The translations under genes and the position numbers were made by a program. Positions 5,887 to 9,336 of a stretch of DNA of 9,336 bases are shown in pieces. The notes under the pieces are model-generated. The model worked only from the letters and a program-made list of their open reading frames with translations. It had not been told where the DNA came from and made no database searches. Origin of the DNA: Reyranella sp. GTDB lineage: Bacteria; Pseudomonadota; Alphaproteobacteria; Reyranellales; Reyranellaceae. Within the stretch, counting starts at the first letter, position 1. Each line of letters opens with the position of its first letter. Location: assembly GCA_004296815.1 (NCBI GenBank), contig SCVT01000459.1:1-9336 (forward strand). Reading direction: 5' to 3'.

Positions 5887-6783
5887 TCAGCGGACCCTGA
5901 CGCCGGCCGGCGGCTGCGCCGGATGGGGCGAGCCCGAGCCGCCGCCCACCAGGCCGGTGACGCCGTAGTCGACGACGCGCACGAACTCTAGTCGCGAGAA
6001 GTCGGTGAAGGGCCGCACGCGCACGGTGCCCTCGCTGGTCTCGACGACCTCGCCGACCGGGATGCCGACCGGGAAGCTGCCGCCGTGACCCGAGGTGACG
6101 ATGCGGTCGCCGCGCTGAACGCCGGCGATCGCCTGGTGCAGGGTGAGCTTGAGGCGGGGCGAGTTGTCGCCGGCGAGGATGGCGCGCTCGCGCGTGCGCT
6201 CGATCAGGACGGGCAGGCGCGAGTTCACGTCGGTCACGAAGAGGACACGGGCGCTGTTGTCGCCGACCTCGGCGATGCGGCCGGCCAGGCCCTCGCCGGT
6301 CACGACCGCCTGGCCGGACGCCACGCCCGCCTTGCGGCCGACATTGAGGAGCGCACCGCGCACATAGGCGCTGACGCTGTCGCCCACGATGCGGGCGGTG
6401 ATGAACGACGCTTCCGGCCCCTCGCGGAAGTTGGCGAGCCCGCGCAGCCCTTCGTTCTCGTTCTCGAGGCGGCGGGCGGCGGTCTGCCAGGCGAGCAGGC
6501 GGGCGTTCTCCTCGCGCAGCCGGGCGTTCTCCTCGCGCAAGGAGGCGAACTCCTTGAGGTCGGCGATGGCGCGGTTGGCGTAGGCCACGGGCCGGGCGAT
6601 GGCCTCGAGGACGGGGCTGGCCAGGTCGAGCGCCAGCACGCGGGCATGCTCGACCAGGACGGTGTCGGCCTTGCCGACCAGCATGGCACCGAAGGCGGCT
6701 ATCACGAGCAGACCGAGGGCGAAGCGCTGCACGACCGTGCGCACCTGGCCCGCGACTACCTCGAAGTCGTCCCGAATCGCCAT
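5887..6783 (-). CDS. mreC: MreC, periplasmic rod-shape scaffold protein
   Basis: A 298-residue bitopic protein. Residues 1-20 are cytoplasmic, 21-37 (FALGLLVIAAFGAMLVG) form the membrane anchor, about 75-117 are a strong coiled coil with the heptad LREENAR in two consecutive copies, and about 125-275 form the twin beta-barrel MreC domain. Family signatures include ARIVGDSVSAYVRGALLNVG (130-149), GLAGRIAEVG (165-174), VTDVNSRLPVLIERTRERAIL (184-203, summarised), GDRIVTSGHGGSFPVGIPVG and the final RLEFVRVV. The coiled coil mediates MreC dimerisation, and the barrel domain contacts PBP2 and MreD. The C-terminal tail is Gly/Pro-rich. The gene follows mreB by 47 bp without a terminator-like structure, so it is probably co-transcribed. 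Confidence 0.96.
   Translation of the reverse strand: MAIRDDFEVVAGQVRTVVQRFALGLLVIAAFGAMLVGKADTVLVEHARVLALDLASPVLEAIARPVAYANRAIADLKEFASLREENARLREENARLLAWQTAARRLENENEGLRGLANFREGPEASFITARIVGDSVSAYVRGALLNVGRKAGVASGQAVVTGEGLAGRIAEVGDNSARVLFVTDVNSRLPVLIERTRERAILAGDNSPRLKLTLHQAIAGVQRGDRIVTSGHGGSFPVGIPVGEVVETSEGTVRVRPFTDFSRLEFVRVVDYGVTGLVGGGSGSPHPAQPPAGVRVR
6501..6539. repeat. Tandem 21-bp repeat encoding a duplicated MreC heptad
   Basis: An identical 18-base unit (GGGCGTTCTCCTCGCGCA on the plus strand) occurs at 6501-6518 and 6522-6539, an offset of 21 bp or exactly one coiled-coil heptad. It encodes LREENAR twice. The near-perfect DNA identity, including third codon positions, suggests a recent duplication or ongoing slippage rather than old conserved repeats. 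Confidence 0.7.
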
Positions 6784-6830
6784 TTCCGGCCCATTCTACT
6801 CCAAGCGGGGCGTGGGCGCGCGGCGGGTTT

Positions 6831-8005
<1,175 letters not shown>

Positions 8006-8368
8006 CTAAGCGCCGCGTTCTTCTTTCGTGCGATGTGCAGCGAGTGCCCTCTCCTGGCGCTCCAGCCAGTCGACGACGTCGGCGCGGCTGCCGGCCTCGA
8101 CATGCGCCCACTGCAGCGCCTTGAGATCCTGGCCATCGCCCGCGCGCCAGTACTCCTTCACCACGACGAGCTTCCACGCAGGCTTCGCGGCTTTGGTGCC
8201 GGTCGTCACCTCGACGCTGAAGCCGTGGCTGGCGCCCGAAAAACTGTGACGCTCGCGCAGCCACTCCACGCCGTCGATCGACCACCGCACCCTGGGCGTG
8301 CGCGTCGTGCCGGGATCGAGCAGGCGATCGACGATGCGGAAGAACGACGCGTCGCCGATCTTGCGCAC
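8006..8368 (-). CDS. Uncharacterised 120-aa protein
   Basis: I do not recognise this family. GTG at 8368 is a well-supported start: AGAGGAG (8384-8378) lies 9 nt upstream. The 120-residue product has no signal peptide or membrane segment and looks like a soluble cytoplasmic protein. It is rich in Trp (WSIDGVEWLRERHSF, PAWKLVVVKEYW, ALQWAHV, VVDWLERQERAL) with alternating strands in the middle and a charged C-terminal helix, which suggests a small alpha/beta domain. It begins 40 bp after the acyl-CoA dehydrogenase stop with no terminator between, so the two are probably one transcript. A role linked to acyl-CoA metabolism is only inferred from position. Confidence 0.75.
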   Translation of the reverse strand: MRKIGDASFFRIVDRLLDPGTTRTPRVRWSIDGVEWLRERHSFSGASHGFSVEVTTGTKAAKPAWKLVVVKEYWRAGDGQDLKALQWAHVEAGSRADVVDWLERQERALAAHRTKEERGA

Positions 8369-8377
8369 TAGCTGGTG

Positions 8378-8384
8378 CTCCTCT
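8378..8384 (-). promoter_or_regulatory. Shine-Dalgarno deciding the GTG start at 8368
   Basis: AGAGGAG on the minus strand sits 9 nt before the GTG. It is the best ribosome binding site seen in the window and fixes this non-ATG start. Confidence 0.7.
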
Positions 8385-8408
8385 GGGTGAGGCCCGTGCG
8401 TCCCAGCA

Positions 8409-9336
8409 CTAGAGCCCCATCATCTTGGCGATGGTGTTGCGCTGGATGTCGTTGGTGCCGCCGCCGATCGAGCCGACCCTCACGTCGCGGAACAGGCGCT
8501 GGATGTCGTGCGCCATCGTGTAGCCCGCGCCGCCCATGATCTCCATCGCGAGGTGGGCGCACTTGAACTCGCCGTCGGTGCCCTGGATCTTGGCGATCGC
8601 CGTCTCCTCGACGGGATCGAGCCCGGCATCGAGCATGTCGGCCAGGCGATAGGTTAGTGCCTGCGTCGTCCTCAGCATGATGCGCATATCGGCGAACTTG
8701 TGCTGGATCGCCTGGAACTTCGAGATCGGCTGGCCGAACTGGATGCGGTCCTTGGCGAAGGCCTTCGCATACTCGATGGCGAAGTGCATGTTGCCGCACG
8801 CTTGCGCGGCGAGACACAGACGCTCGAGGTTGAGGCCCTTCATCAAACCCGACCAGCCGCGATTCTCCTCGCCGATCACGTGGTCGGCCGGCACGAACAC
8901 GCCGTCGAGGAAGATCTCGTTGGCGTGCGTCGTGCGACGGCCCAGCGTCTCCAGCGGCTTCATGGTGAGGCCGGCCGATTTCGCGTCGACCCAGAAGAGC
9001 GTGACGCCTTTGTGCTTCGCCTCGCCGTCGGTCTTGGCCACGACCATGAGATAGTCCGCGACGTGGGCGGCGCTGATGTAGAGCTTCTGGCCGGAGAGGC
9101 GATAGCCGTTGCCCTCGCGCACGGCGCGCGTCTTGATGCCCGAGGCATCGGAGCCGGTGTCGGGCTCGCTGAGTGCAAACGCCGACTTCAAGCGGCCGGC
9201 GCAGATCTCCGGCAGATAGCGACGCCGCAGATGCTCGCCCGCGGTGAGCTGCAGGTGCATGCCGCCATAGACCACGGTCGGCAGGTAGAGCGAGGACGCG
9301 CCGCTGTAGTGTCGTGCCAGCGCCTCGACCAGCACG
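8409..9336 (-). CDS. Acyl-CoA dehydrogenase family protein, N-terminus off window
   Basis: The frame is open to the right edge; 308 codons are visible out of a usual ~380, so about 70 N-terminal residues are missing, and the GTG at 9335 is internal. Acyl-CoA dehydrogenases are FAD enzymes that introduce an alpha,beta double bond into acyl-CoA thioesters and pass electrons to ETF. Visible signatures (visible-residue numbering): FALSEPDTGSDASGIKTRA (53-71), the middle beta domain GYRLSGQKLYISAAHVADY, GLMKGLNLERLCLA (163-176), RIQFGQPISKFQAIQHKFADM (197-217, summarised), MEIMGGAGY (264-272) and the C-terminal VGSIGGGTNDIQRNTIA (287-303). The C-terminal site that carries the catalytic Glu in medium/short-chain enzymes (YEGT) is Gly here (GGGT), while a Glu is present at 171 in LERL, the site used by isovaleryl- and long-chain acyl-CoA dehydrogenases. 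Substrate unknown. Confidence 0.93.
   Translation of the reverse strand, partial: VLVEALARHYSGASSLYLPTVVYGGMHLQLTAGEHLRRRYLPEICAGRLKSAFALSEPDTGSDASGIKTRAVREGNGYRLSGQKLYISAAHVADYLMVVAKTDGEAKHKGVTLFWVDAKSAGLTMKPLETLGRRTTHANEIFLDGVFVPADHVIGEENRGWSGLMKGLNLERLCLAAQACGNMHFAIEYAKAFAKDRIQFGQPISKFQAIQHKFADMRIMLRTTQALTYRLADMLDAGLDPVEETAIAKIQGTDGEFKCAHLAMEIMGGAGYTMAHDIQRLFRDVRVGSIGGGTNDIQRNTIAKMMGL

Overview
The window is high-GC, densely coded DNA from what looks like an alphaproteobacterium. Support for this comes from the mreB-mreC-mreD-mrdA-rodA gene order, a tripartite-tricarboxylate (Bug-type) binding protein with a twin-arginine signal, and a tRNA-Lys(CUU) with an encoded CCA end. A Rhodospirillales or Reyranella-like relative is plausible, but that placement is inference. 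Almost everything lies on the minus strand; the one plus-strand gene is at the left edge.

Left edge (1-660, plus strand): the most notable gene. A reading frame open from base 1 meets TGA at 274-276 and continues in the same frame, without another stop, to TAG at 658-660. Protein on both sides belongs to one family, the GrdB/PrdB-like 'selenoprotein B' family of glycine/sarcosine/betaine reductases. The TGA falls where a redox Sec/Cys is expected (U-P-V-C-H-Q-T). A 7-bp hairpin with a G in the second loop position begins 10 nt after the TGA and fits a bacterial SECIS element. I read this as one selenoprotein gene that a standard gene caller would split in two. A 44-residue membrane-peptide ORF on the minus strand (657-791) converges on it, and the two stop codons overlap.

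792-2243: a short intergenic stretch with hairpins, one of them probably a terminator; a Bug-family periplasmic solute-binding protein (917-1930); a 155-bp leader containing a tandem GATCGATC repeat; tRNA-Lys(CUU) (2086-2161) and its probable promoter.

2244-7871: the complete rod-shape (elongasome) cluster, transcribed right to left as mreB, mreC, mreD, mrdA (PBP2), rodA. MreB filaments position the machine at the membrane, MreC and MreD form the transmembrane/periplasmic scaffold, RodA polymerises glycan and PBP2 cross-links it. The last three genes overlap by ATGA junctions, which suggests translational coupling.

7872-9336: the mreB leader with 10-bp-phased repeats, an unrecognised 120-residue protein with a strong ribosome binding site, and the C-terminal ~80% of an acyl-CoA dehydrogenase that runs off the right edge. 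These last two genes probably form an operon.

No insertion sequence, CRISPR array, integrase or rRNA was seen.
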